From Lysobacter prati (lineage in GTDB: Bacteria; Pseudomonadota; Gammaproteobacteria; Xanthomonadales; Xanthomonadaceae): a stretch of 64,000 nucleotides of DNA. Numbering within the stretch: position 1 is the first letter of the stretch; every line of letters starts with the position of its first letter. A model generated the notes under the pieces. That model was not told the DNA's origin. It saw only the letters and a program-made list of their open reading frames with translations, and did not search any database. Positions 9,342 to 18,524 of this stretch are shown here, piece by piece. The translations under genes were made by a program, and so were the position numbers. The DNA lies in assembly GCF_009765215.1 (NCBI RefSeq), contig NZ_VLNV01000011.1, positions 1-64,000 of the forward strand, written 5' to 3'.

Positions 9342-12300
9342 TTACTTGCCGCGCGCCGGAGCGGTGGCCACGGCCCTGGCCGGGCGCCCCGTCAACGCAC
9401 GCGCGGTGGCTTCAACATTCGCCGCTGAGTAATCCCAGGCCAGCAGCTCCTCGCCGGCGGTCACCAGGAACGTTCCGTCCGCGCCCAGCGCAATCGCATT
9501 GACCGGCTTGCCCGAGCGCGGCGCGATGTCGATCGTGGAACCGGTGATCGATCCCTTCGACCATTCCACGACGTTGCCGTCGCGGTCGGCCGATACCAGT
9601 ACGGGATCGGCACCACGCGCGGGCGCGGAGTACGCGAGCGCGGTGACGGCGCGTTCGTGGTGCGGCACGGGATTCTTGATGCGTGTCAGCTCCGGCACGT
9701 TCCATTGCGCCAGCCAGCCGTCTTCGCCGCCGGAGACCACGACCTTGCCATCGGGTCGGAAAGCCAGCGCCAGCACGTTCTTGCCGGCGTCGACCCAGCG
9801 CCGGTCGGTGTTGAAGGTCGGGTTGTCGCGCGCCTTCAGCCACAGCCGGATCAGTCCGGCTTCCGAACCGACGGCGAGGCGGTCGGAAGCGGGACCAAAG
9901 GCAAGGCTCGCAATGGGGTCCTCGTTCTTGCCAAGTGACGGGTCCACCACCGGGCGCGTGAGCACCTGCGTGGACTGCATTCGCCAGCTGTCGCCGCCGC
10001 CGCGGCGCCACAGGCTCAGGTTGGCGCCGACGCTGGTCGCCAGGAACTGTCCGTCATTGCTGATGGCCGGCGTGGCAGGCACGCATTTGGCATCACCGCG
10101 ACCTTCGCCATCGCCGCCGGACAGGACCGCGCGTTGCGTCGCCGCACCCTCGCGCAATGTCCAGCGCAGCACCTTGCCGTCGCAGTCGGTGCTGATCAGG
10201 TGCTTGCCACCGGGCTCGAGCACGAAGGCCGCGCGGCGTCCGGTGGACAGACTCCATTGCGGTTGCTGCTGGAGGCGATTGCCGACCTTCTTCCAGAAGT
10301 GGATGCGATCGTCGGGGCCGGCCGCGGCGATCACGGCCGAGGCGCGATCGAGCGACAGCGCGCGCCACGCCGGTGGTTCAATGCCGGCGAACGGCAACGG
10401 TTGCGCCAGCACCGAGCCGTTGCCGCGCTTGAGGTCGACCAGCCAGATCGATCGCGTACCGCCTACGGCGATCACGTCATCGCTGCCGGGCTGGTAGGTC
10501 GTGCTGTACAGACGCTCACCGACTTCGCCGAAGCGCTTGGCCACGGTGCGCCGTTCGATGTCGGCCAGCCCGGTGGCATCGGCCGGCAGGCGCCAGCGGA
10601 TCACGTAGCCGTCGAGGCCAACGCTGACGAACTCGAGCGAGTGCGGCGCGAACGCGATACCGCGTACCTGGGCGTCAAGCAGGCCGCGTCCGTGGAAGGC
10701 GACCGTCAGGCGCGTGCCACTGGTCGCCGCGTTGGCCGCGGCCAGGTCCCAGACGTGCAGGAATCCTTCCGAGTCGCCGGCGACGAAGTAGCGTCCCGAC
10801 GGATCGGCCGCGGCACTGAAGATGCCGACTTCGCGGGCGAGGTGGTCGCGGATGCTGAACTTGCGCCACAGCGACGGACGACCGCTCTGGCCCGGCGCGA
10901 TCGTCCAGATGCGCACGTTGCCTTCCAGGTCGGTCGACGCCAGGCGCTCGTCACCACCGCCGGGCGGTGGCGGCAGGAACAGGATCTTCTGGATCGGCGC
11001 GGCCGATTCGCCGAAGGCCGTCAGAGCGCGCGGCGCGGCCGGATCGGAGACATCCCACAGTTCCACCATCTTGTCCCAGCCCGCCACTGCCAGCATGCGA
11101 CCGTCGGCACTGAACGCCGCCGTGGTCATCTGCCGCCGCTGCCGTCCGGGCGTTGGATCGAGCAGGCCAATCCGCTGCAGTCCGCCACCTTGCAGGCGCC
11201 ACAGCACCACGCGGCCATCGATGTAGGTGGAGGCCACGAGTTTCGTTGGCTCGTACATCACCACCGTGTAGGTCTCGGCGCCCTGGTCGGGCGTCATGAA
11301 CGCCGGGCCCGTCGTCTGCGGCTCCTGCACCGAGATGCGACCGTCCCAAGAGCCAGCCAGCAGCTGGCGGCCATCACCGGTGAACACCAGCGACCACACC
11401 ACATGCCCGTGCGGATTGAGCCCGCGCACCACCGCCGCCGGCATGCCGCCGAGGCGTTCGCGCATGGCGCGGCCGATCCGCTGCGACAGCGACTGCCCTT
11501 CCGGCAAAGCATCGGCGCGCTCGCGCAGGCCCACGAGCATGTCCAGTGCCTGCACGGGCGGGTAGTCGCTGGTGCTGCGCACTTCGCGCGAGATTTCCGA
11601 GCGCTTTTCGCTTATCGCGAGTTCCTGCTGTTCCTTCTTCAGGTTGAAGAACCAGTAGCCCAGCAGGGCCACCACCGCCAGCACCGCGGTGCCGCCGAGA
11701 CCGAAATAGCGACGCCTCTCGCGAGTGGCACGCTGATGTTCCTGTTCACATGCCTGCAGGAACTGCTCTTCGTTGCTGTTGAGGTAGTCCGGGTGCTTGC
11801 GGGCGAACTCGCGCGCTTCCGCCAGTTCGCTCCCGGTGACCAGCCAGTTGCGGTCGTTGTGCGCGTCGGCCATCTGCCAGCGTTTTGCACGCATCTGGAA
11901 CGGCGTGAGATGGGCGCTCTCCCACGCTTCGTTGGCCGCATGGATCGGCGCCAGCAGTCGATCGTGCGACAGCTCCACCCATTCGCGGTCATTGCGCACA
12001 TCCGAGCGCAGCAGGTGGGCGTCGATCAGGTGACCGACGGCGGCATCGATATCGCCCAGCGCGGTCGCGTCGCGCAACGCCTGGGTGCGCACGCCGCCGG
12101 CGGTGACCAGCTGCGTGCTGATCCATTCGCGCAACCTGCGCTCGGAGACACCGGCAGCCGCGGCCGCCGCGTCCACTTCGCGATCGAAGTAGGCGCGCAG
12201 TGCCAGATCGACCTCGCTGGCCTCGCAGGTGGCGACGTCGTCGGCCTGGATGCTGCGCTTCTCGCCGACGACGATGCGTTCCCACAGATCGCGGCAGACG

Positions 12301-13163
12301 ACCTGCAACTGCACCGGCTCGACGAAGCGCCCCTGGCGTGGCGTCTCGACACCATCGGCATCGCGCACGACCACCGTGCACAGGTCCTGCACCAGTTGCC
12401 GGGCGGCATCGGACGACATGCGGTCGCCGGCCGGTTCGGCGATCGCCTCGCGGGCCGCATCCAGCGCCAGTGCGTCCATGCGATAGCGGTAGGCCAGCGA
12501 AGTCGGGATGAGATCCAGGTAGGGCTCCAGCTCGGCCACGCGGTCCTCGCGCATCGCGAACAACGCCCAGACCGGCACCTGCGTGCCGTCGTCGGCATCC
12601 AGCCCAGCCAGCAGCGCGCCGAGTTCGTCGAGGAAGGCGCGCTTGTCCTCCACGTCGAGCGGATTGACGGTGAGCAGTTCCTCGAACTGGTCGATGATCA
12701 GCAGCCAATAGCGATTCTTCTCGCCCGGCGGCGTCGGCCCGAGGCGCTGCAGGAAATAGCGCGCCAGCGAGTACTCGGCCAGGTCCTGGTCGGACAGTTG
12801 TTCGGCCGCCGGCAGGCGCCGTTCCAGTGCACGCAGCATCGCCAGCCGATAGCGGTTGGTGACGGCCGCCGTGCCCCAGTCTGGGCAGAAATAACCCAGG
12901 CGGATGATCGGCAGCGGCTGCAGCTCGTACAGCTCGCGCAACGCCGGCGCCAGCGCGGCCTGGATCAGCGAGGTCTTGCCCGCACCCGACGGCGACAGCA
13001 ACAGCACCACGCGCTTGCTGACGACCAGGTCGACCAGTTCGTCGGTCTCGCGCTCGCGTCCGTACAGCTTCTGTCCGTCCGCGAGCGGCACCGGGCCGAC
13101 GTACGGGTTCTCGCCGCGCGCGTTGGCGCCAGGTCCGGCAGGCAGGGGCGCGTCGATCGTCAT
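9342..13163 (-). CDS. nSTAND-type ATPase with transmembrane helix and WD40 region
   Basis: A 1273-residue signal-transduction ATPase. Residues 20-420 form a STAND NTPase: entry motif YGRERETDELVDL, Walker A SPSGAGKTS (57-65, Lys63), Walker B LLIIDQFEEL (154-163), and a winged-helix-like end at LSHDRLLAPIH. One transmembrane helix (about 487-506) follows a basic RERRR stretch and is followed by a coiled, charged linker. Residues about 585-1255 hold many WD40-type blades, for example SLVFTGDGRQLLAGSWDG and ALAFRPDGKVVVSGGEDG. The architecture fits an oligomerising sensor switch. If the single helix spans the membrane, the propellers would face the periplasm. It starts 3 bp after the CHAT gene. 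Confidence 0.85.
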   Translation of the reverse strand: MTIDAPLPAGPGANARGENPYVGPVPLADGQKLYGRERETDELVDLVVSKRVVLLLSPSGAGKTSLIQAALAPALRELYELQPLPIIRLGYFCPDWGTAAVTNRYRLAMLRALERRLPAAEQLSDQDLAEYSLARYFLQRLGPTPPGEKNRYWLLIIDQFEELLTVNPLDVEDKRAFLDELGALLAGLDADDGTQVPVWALFAMREDRVAELEPYLDLIPTSLAYRYRMDALALDAAREAIAEPAGDRMSSDAARQLVQDLCTVVVRDADGVETPRQGRFVEPVQLQVVCRDLWERIVVGEKRSIQADDVATCEASEVDLALRAYFDREVDAAAAAAGVSERRLREWISTQLVTAGGVRTQALRDATALGDIDAAVGHLIDAHLLRSDVRNDREWVELSHDRLLAPIHAANEAWESAHLTPFQMRAKRWQMADAHNDRNWLVTGSELAEAREFARKHPDYLNSNEEQFLQACEQEHQRATRERRRYFGLGGTAVLAVVALLGYWFFNLKKEQQELAISEKRSEISREVRSTSDYPPVQALDMLVGLRERADALPEGQSLSQRIGRAMRERLGGMPAAVVRGLNPHGHVVWSLVFTGDGRQLLAGSWDGRISVQEPQTTGPAFMTPDQGAETYTVVMYEPTKLVASTYIDGRVVLWRLQGGGLQRIGLLDPTPGRQRRQMTTAAFSADGRMLAVAGWDKMVELWDVSDPAAPRALTAFGESAAPIQKILFLPPPPGGGDERLASTDLEGNVRIWTIAPGQSGRPSLWRKFSIRDHLAREVGIFSAAADPSGRYFVAGDSEGFLHVWDLAAANAATSGTRLTVAFHGRGLLDAQVRGIAFAPHSLEFVSVGLDGYVIRWRLPADATGLADIERRTVAKRFGEVGERLYSTTYQPGSDDVIAVGGTRSIWLVDLKRGNGSVLAQPLPFAGIEPPAWRALSLDRASAVIAAAGPDDRIHFWKKVGNRLQQQPQWSLSTGRRAAFVLEPGGKHLISTDCDGKVLRWTLREGAATQRAVLSGGDGEGRGDAKCVPATPAISNDGQFLATSVGANLSLWRRGGGDSWRMQSTQVLTRPVVDPSLGKNEDPIASLAFGPASDRLAVGSEAGLIRLWLKARDNPTFNTDRRWVDAGKNVLALAFRPDGKVVVSGGEDGWLAQWNVPELTRIKNPVPHHERAVTALAYSAPARGADPVLVSADRDGNVVEWSKGSITGSTIDIAPRSGKPVNAIALGADGTFLVTAGEELLAWDYSAANVEATARALTGRPARAVATAPARGK

Positions 13164-13166
13164 GGC

Positions 13167-15263
13167 CTAGTCGGTCTCATCCTCGAAGCGCTCGATCAGC
13201 TTGACCATGAATTCCTCCGGCGAACCCCAGAACAGGTTGATGCGCGCGTTCTCGCGGAAGTAATTGCGCAGGTACTGGTAAGTCCTGGACGGATCGGCCG
13301 ACTGCGCCTCTTCCGGACTCATCTGGATCGCCACGCGCGTGCGCATGCGCGACAGGTCGATGCCGGGTTGGCGCACGATGCTGCTGAACAGCACGCGGAA
13401 GTCCCAGGCGTCCATCTGGAAGCCGAGCAGCATCAGGCCGGAACTGGCCAGGGCGCGGCTCACCTCCAGTGGAATGCTGAGGTTGCGCGCTTCGTTGCGC
13501 GTCACCGCGGTGAGGAAGTCGAAGTAGTCGTCCTCTGTCATCACCAGGCTTTCGGGGTACTGGAAGTTGCCGAAGACGTGGAAGATCAGCGGCTCCTGGG
13601 CGCTGGGCTTGTACTTCGGTTCGGGCGCGGGGCCCTGCGGCAGCGAGCGGTCGCCCAGGCTGCGCCAGGTGCACAGCTGCACGTGCGGCTTGCGCCCCGC
13701 TTCGACCAGCGCGTCGTGCAGCATGTTGTCGCGGTTGGCGTTGACGTAGATGGCAACGGGCAACTTCGCCAGCAGCTTGTGCACTTCGCTGGGGTTGCCG
13801 ACGCGCTCGGCGGCACCGATATGCGAAATCAGCTCGTCGACCAGGCCCTCGCGCAACGGCCCCTGCTTGAGATCGGGCGGAATGCGGTCCGGGAACTCGC
13901 GTCGCAGGTAGCGCGTGAGGTAGCCGCGCAGCTGCCGCAGCACGTAGGCGCGACTTTGCTGGTAAGCCAGGTACTGCGCTACCTGCGCGAGGTCGTCGCG
14001 ATTGCGGGGCGCCAACGGGAATTCGTATCGCTCGGCCCACTCGCGTGCCATCGCCCGGGTCGAACCGAACACGCTCTCGACCAGGCCCGGGCCCAGCACC
14101 GGCACGCAACGACCGTCCTGGAGATCGCCCACCACCGCGTCCCAGCGGTCGAAGGATTCGGCATCGACATTGCGCGCCGGCCACAGCGCGCCGCTGCGCG
14201 AATGGGTGTAAAGCGCCGGCATCCACCAGTCGCGCTGGTCGCCGATGTCGGCGCGCGCGGCGGCGACGGCGCGGTCGATCTGGCCGTCATCGACCAGCTC
14301 GCGGAACAGCCGCGGCATGAAGCGCGCGACCGAAGCCAGGGTGACATCACCGCGCATCGCCAGCACATTGGGCACGCCGGCCTGGGCCAGCCGCGGCGCC
14401 AGCGCGGCCAGTCCCTCACCGTTCTTGCTGCCCGCGCTCTGGCACGACGCCAGGATCACCAGCCGCGGCCGCTCGTTGGCGGCGGCGATGCGCTCGACCA
14501 GTTGCTCGCCGCGGACCATTTCGCCCAGGCCGTCCTCGTCTTCGAGCAACAGGCGCGGCTCGCCTTCGGCCGTCAACGTGCCGTGGCAGGCGAGATAGAC
14601 GACATCGGAGTAGCTCTCGCGCATGTCGCTGACGAGGTTGTAGACGGTGGCGTGCTTTTCCAGCCGGCGGATGGCGATGCGGCGGACACCGGGCACCAGC
14701 TGCGAACGGATCGCCTGCGAGGCCGCTTCGAATTCGTGGTCGGCGTCGAGTGCCGGCTGGTTCCACTTGGTCGACAGGTCGCTCGGATTGGCCACCACCA
14801 CCAGCACCTGCACGCTGTCGGGATCCTGCAGCGGATGCAGGCGCAGGTCTTCGGTGCTGAGGAAGCGCGAGAACCAGATCGTCGGGTTAGCCAGCAACGG
14901 CTTGCCGGTACCGGGTTCGTGGATCAGCTCCCAGTTCACCGCATGCAGCTCCGGCGCGCTGGCCTGGACGTGCAGGCGGATGCGCAGGCCGTCGCGCGCG
15001 GCCGAGGCCACGCGTGCGCGCATGAATGCCTCGTGGATCGGCTCGCCCGGGTTGCCGAACAGCATCTGCGCGAGCGCAGCACCGTAGGCTTCGGGATCGT
15101 GGGCGAGGTCGCGCAGCTTGGGCAGGTCGATGGCCACGCGGACCGGATCGAGGATGTCGTTCTCGCGGTCCTGCTCGGTGTCGATGTACTTGCCGCCGAC
15201 GAAGTAGACACCGCGATCCAGCCACTGGATCCGCAATTCGAGCTCGCTGTGCTGGGCGGCCAT
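13167..15263 (-). CDS. CHAT protease fused to a SIR2-like domain
   Basis: A 698-residue two-domain protein. The N-terminal 360 residues are a CHAT caspase-fold domain with the dyad His227 (YLACHGTL) and Cys274 (VILASCQSAG). The C-terminal part (about 385-690) resembles SIR2_2-type domains: nucleotide-loop-like PVLGPGL (388-394), an Asn-Asp pair in VNANRD (507-512), the ESLVMTEDDYFDFL strand, and LLGFQMDAWDFR (612-623). At the place where SIR2 enzymes have the catalytic His of the HG motif, this protein appears to read HVFG, with Phe564 instead. NADase activity is therefore doubtful. CHAT domains are proteases triggered by STAND partners in conflict systems; the STAND gene follows directly. 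Confidence 0.82.
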   Translation of the reverse strand: MAAQHSELELRIQWLDRGVYFVGGKYIDTEQDRENDILDPVRVAIDLPKLRDLAHDPEAYGAALAQMLFGNPGEPIHEAFMRARVASAARDGLRIRLHVQASAPELHAVNWELIHEPGTGKPLLANPTIWFSRFLSTEDLRLHPLQDPDSVQVLVVVANPSDLSTKWNQPALDADHEFEAASQAIRSQLVPGVRRIAIRRLEKHATVYNLVSDMRESYSDVVYLACHGTLTAEGEPRLLLEDEDGLGEMVRGEQLVERIAAANERPRLVILASCQSAGSKNGEGLAALAPRLAQAGVPNVLAMRGDVTLASVARFMPRLFRELVDDGQIDRAVAAARADIGDQRDWWMPALYTHSRSGALWPARNVDAESFDRWDAVVGDLQDGRCVPVLGPGLVESVFGSTRAMAREWAERYEFPLAPRNRDDLAQVAQYLAYQQSRAYVLRQLRGYLTRYLRREFPDRIPPDLKQGPLREGLVDELISHIGAAERVGNPSEVHKLLAKLPVAIYVNANRDNMLHDALVEAGRKPHVQLCTWRSLGDRSLPQGPAPEPKYKPSAQEPLIFHVFGNFQYPESLVMTEDDYFDFLTAVTRNEARNLSIPLEVSRALASSGLMLLGFQMDAWDFRVLFSSIVRQPGIDLSRMRTRVAIQMSPEEAQSADPSRTYQYLRNYFRENARINLFWGSPEEFMVKLIERFEDETD

Positions 15264-15281
15264 GGTGTATGTGGTCCGCGC

Positions 15282-16991
15282 TCAGGGGTGGATCCAGAAC
15301 GCGTTCTCGGCGAACGTTTCGCGGTTCCACCACCCCGGTTGCGCGGTGCCGTAGCGGAAGTTCACCACGCCGGCTTGGCTCTGCAGCGGTGAGGTGACCT
15401 CGCCGGCTGCATCGCGCCGGGCGACGTGGTCGTCGCGCTCGGGTACGACCATGACGATATGGCCGGAGCGGCCGTCATCGCGACGCCGGGCGACGATCAG
15501 CGCCACCGCGCCCTGGTTGGCGGCAAGCTGCAGCTTGGTCAGCGTGCCGGTGCGACGCCAGCCGAACATCGGCCCGAAGTCGCGCAGCCAGCGGAACAGG
15601 TCGTTGGCGCGCATCTCGCGCAGAGTGTCGCCGATCAGCGAACCCACCTCCTCGCCGCGCTGCAGCGCCAGCAAGGCCGGTGTCGACCACCACACGCGCG
15701 GCAGGTAGACGCCGGCCAGATGGCAATAGTCGTGGCAGTAGATGTTGCAGAAGGTCATGCCATCGCGCGGCCGGTAGCGCCGATGCGTGTCCTTGTCGAC
15801 GCCGAGCCAATCGATGATGGCCGCCAGTTCCACGCGCAGCGTATCGACGTCGGCGCCACGCCTTCCGGGCTGCCCTTCTTCGTTGAGCGAATGCGCGCCG
15901 GCGGGATCGGTGCGCCGTGTGACCAGGCCACGACGGCGCGGCATGATCGCTTTCGGCAGTGCCGGAATGGCCTCTGCGGCGCCGACGGTTGCCTCCGCGG
16001 CACTGCTGTCGGCACGCAGGAACTGCATTGATGCGAAGCCGCGCAGCAGGGCGCCCTGCAGGTTGGTCTCCACCGCCATGAACCCGTTGACCGGCTGGCC
16101 AGTAATGGACCGCACGCGCTGGCCATCGGGCAACTCGCCGATCACGTTGGCGCGCAGTGGCCTGGACTTGCGCGGCTCGCTGCGCAGGAACAGCGTCGAG
16201 ACCCGCGTGTCGACGCGCATCGCCGGTCCCGTCGCCTCGACCGGACTGGGCGGCGGCACGATCGCCTCGCCGCGACGGGGTGGCTCGATCAATGGCTCCT
16301 CGCCGGTGGCGGCCACCGTCTCGGACAGGCGCAGGAAGTCCAGCACCGCTTCGCCATAGAACTTGCCGCCCTCGGGACGGAATCCCTGGCGCAGCCCGCG
16401 GCGTGGGTCGAAGTCACCGGTGTTGTAGGCGATCGCGACGGAAACCTGCTCGAGGATGCTCAGCGCGTCACGACCGCCCAGGCCGATCTTTCGCTGCTTC
16501 GAATCGAGCTCGCGCAATGCGTGTGCAAGTGTCTGATCGAACTTTGCATAGCGCTGCTCGAGGAAGTACGGCGCATCGACGCGGAAGAACTGCAGGTCGC
16601 GCTGGAACAGGCCGAAGCCGCGGCAGAACTTGTTCGATTGCCGCGCCGCGCCGCGATAGCCGGGAATGTGCACGGCCATGTCGACCAGGGCCTGGCGGGC
16701 AATGGCAAACATTGCCGCACCGCCCTCGACCGACAGCAGCTGCGCCTTGTCGCGTGGAAATGCCCTGCGACCGCGGCCATCGGGACGCGCGTCAATGGTG
16801 TCGCCAACGCACAGGCGCAGCACTTCGGCTTCGCCCAGACCCTGGCGACGCAGCAGCGGCCAGATCTCGCCGGTCTCCTGGCAGGCCAGCGCCACCATGA
16901 AATCGAGGCTGAAAGGCGTGCCCGCGATCGCACGGCCGATGCGCGCCGCGAAGCGCGACTTGAACCATCGAATGTCTGCACGATCGGGCAT
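15282..16991 (-). CDS. Lysozyme-like / SH3 / papain-like three-domain protein, first gene of the operon
   Basis: A 569-residue protein in three parts. Residues about 1-225 resemble a lysozyme/transglycosylase fold, with a candidate Glu in ALACQETG (36-41), a GLFQ motif (127-130) and AYNTG (188-192), comparable to the Glu, GLMQ and AYNAG motifs of soluble transglycosylases. Residues about 258-327 look like a bacterial SH3 domain. Residues about 383-569 resemble NlpC/P60 or CHAP-like papain-fold peptidases, with Cys415 (TFCNIY) and His511 (GHIVMVV). There is no signal peptide, so it either acts in the cytosol or leaves by another route. A cell-wall-degrading effector or a sensor are both possible. 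It lies 18 bp upstream of the CHAT gene. Confidence 0.65.
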   Translation of the reverse strand: MPDRADIRWFKSRFAARIGRAIAGTPFSLDFMVALACQETGEIWPLLRRQGLGEAEVLRLCVGDTIDARPDGRGRRAFPRDKAQLLSVEGGAAMFAIARQALVDMAVHIPGYRGAARQSNKFCRGFGLFQRDLQFFRVDAPYFLEQRYAKFDQTLAHALRELDSKQRKIGLGGRDALSILEQVSVAIAYNTGDFDPRRGLRQGFRPEGGKFYGEAVLDFLRLSETVAATGEEPLIEPPRRGEAIVPPPSPVEATGPAMRVDTRVSTLFLRSEPRKSRPLRANVIGELPDGQRVRSITGQPVNGFMAVETNLQGALLRGFASMQFLRADSSAAEATVGAAEAIPALPKAIMPRRRGLVTRRTDPAGAHSLNEEGQPGRRGADVDTLRVELAAIIDWLGVDKDTHRRYRPRDGMTFCNIYCHDYCHLAGVYLPRVWWSTPALLALQRGEEVGSLIGDTLREMRANDLFRWLRDFGPMFGWRRTGTLTKLQLAANQGAVALIVARRRDDGRSGHIVMVVPERDDHVARRDAAGEVTSPLQSQAGVVNFRYGTAQPGWWNRETFAENAFWIHP

Positions 16992-17143
16992 GACGGCAGT
17001 CCTTTGCTGGGGGATCGCAAAGCGAACACGCGTTTTCGCCCACGCCGCACGGCGTGTTGGCGAAATTTTAGGCAGTTCATGGAGTTCAACGCAGCCACTC
17101 CGGCACGGCGGCCAGAAGCGGATGTGCGTGCGACCCTTCGGCG

Positions 17144-18517
17144 TTAAGCCGGTCCCGTGTGAACAGGCGGCAGCAGCACTTGCACGCGCAGCCCCGGGGC
17201 CTGATCCAGCAGCAGCACGCGGCCACCGTGACGATGCACGATCGCCCGTACCAGGCTCAGGCCCAGGCCGCTGCCGGGAGAGCCGCGGTGGCTCTCCAGG
17301 CGTTGGAAGCGATCGAACACGCGCTCGCGTTCGGCCGCGGGAATGCCGGGCCCCTGGTCATCGATCTGCAGCAGCACGCCCTGCGGCGTCGCCTGCAGCC
17401 GGACGTCCACCGCGCTGTCAGCCGGTGTGTACTTGAGCGCGTTATCGAGCAGGTTGACCAGCATCTGGAACAGCTGGTCACGATCACCGCGAACCTGGAC
17501 CGGCTGCAGATGCGCCTGCAGGCGGATGCCGCGTTCACCGGCGCTGGGCGTATACAGCTCGACCGCATCGGCCACCAGGGCCTCCAGCTCCAGCTGCGGT
17601 TCGTCCTGCGCCGGCGCCTGTGCTTCGATGCGGGCCAGCCACAGCAACGAAGCGAAGGTGCGCAGCAGCTGGTCGGTTTCGGCCACGGCCGCATCCAGTG
17701 CCGCATCGCGCGCGGGATCGCCCGGTTGCCGGCGCAACTCCTCCAGGCCATTGCGCAGCCGCGTCAGCGGCGTGCGCAGGTCGTGGGCGATATGGTCGGT
17801 GGCATGGCGGACGCCGCCGAGCAGATCCTCGATGCGGTCGAGCATGCCGTTGAATCGTCGCGCCAGCCGATCGAAGGCGTCATCGCTTCCGTCGAGCGGC
17901 ACGCGCAGCGCAAGTTCGCCGCCGCCGACCCGCTCTGCGGTCGCATCGAGGCTGCGCAGGCGTCCGGACACCCAGCGCGAGGTCAGCCAACCGACCAGCG
18001 CGCCCAGGGTCGCCGCGACCAGCAATGCCGCCAGCGCGGTGCGCAGCATCAGGGCGAGAAAGCGGTCCTGCGAATGCAATCGCAGCCCGACCAGCAGCGT
18101 GCTGCCGTCGGCCAGCGGCTGCAGATGCGCGATGACCCGGCGGTGGCCATCGGCGTCGCCGGCATCGGCGGCATCGAAGGTGATCCATCGTGTGCCGGTC
18201 GCGGCATGGGCCTGCACGCCCGGGGTCGCGACTGCGGCGCGTCCGTCGCGATTGAACAGCGCGTAGACCGCGTCGGGATCTTCCGGCGCGGCGATGCGGC
18301 CTTGCAGTTCCTCGACGAGGGCGGCTCTGCCGCTGTCGCGAAGTACTTCAGCCAGGCCGGTGGCATCGGTGCGCACCAGTTCGCGCGCGTCCTGCAGCAG
18401 CAGCGTCGACACGGCCAGGTACACGCCCGCGCCGAGCAGCACGAAGGCAATCAGGAACGAGGCCATCACCGCCAGCGCCAACCGTGTGCTGGTGGAACGC
18501 AGCCACGGCATCGTCAT
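17144..18517 (-). CDS. Sensor histidine kinase
   Basis: A 457-residue inner-membrane histidine kinase. It has TM1 (about 12-40), a periplasmic sensor region of roughly 115 residues and TM2 (about 155-180). A HAMP linker (181-235) and HisKA with phospho-acceptor His245 (HIAHDLRTPLTRLRN) follow. The ATPase domain has the N-box LVNLLDNALKYT, DQGPGIP and GSGLGLSLV. The start at 18517 is 7 nt after the regulator stop; an alternative ATG is at 18511. The arrangement resembles QseC/PmrB-like kinases. The stimulus is unknown. Confidence 0.9.
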   Translation of the reverse strand: MTMPWLRSTSTRLALAVMASFLIAFVLLGAGVYLAVSTLLLQDARELVRTDATGLAEVLRDSGRAALVEELQGRIAAPEDPDAVYALFNRDGRAAVATPGVQAHAATGTRWITFDAADAGDADGHRRVIAHLQPLADGSTLLVGLRLHSQDRFLALMLRTALAALLVAATLGALVGWLTSRWVSGRLRSLDATAERVGGGELALRVPLDGSDDAFDRLARRFNGMLDRIEDLLGGVRHATDHIAHDLRTPLTRLRNGLEELRRQPGDPARDAALDAAVAETDQLLRTFASLLWLARIEAQAPAQDEPQLELEALVADAVELYTPSAGERGIRLQAHLQPVQVRGDRDQLFQMLVNLLDNALKYTPADSAVDVRLQATPQGVLLQIDDQGPGIPAAERERVFDRFQRLESHRGSPGSGLGLSLVRAIVHRHGGRVLLLDQAPGLRVQVLLPPVHTGPA

Positions 18518-18524
18518 GCGCGCG

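Noticed and set aside
10134-15392. A very long plus-strand open frame (1752 codons) antisense to the STAND and CHAT genes
   Set aside because: It is a GC-rich mirror of two well-supported minus-strand genes, with His/Arg/Gln-rich composition and no family motif.
7906-16991. Prophage or integrative element as the source of the conflict operon
   Set aside because: No integrase, terminase, structural phage gene, IS transposase, tRNA or flanking direct repeat is visible at the borders.
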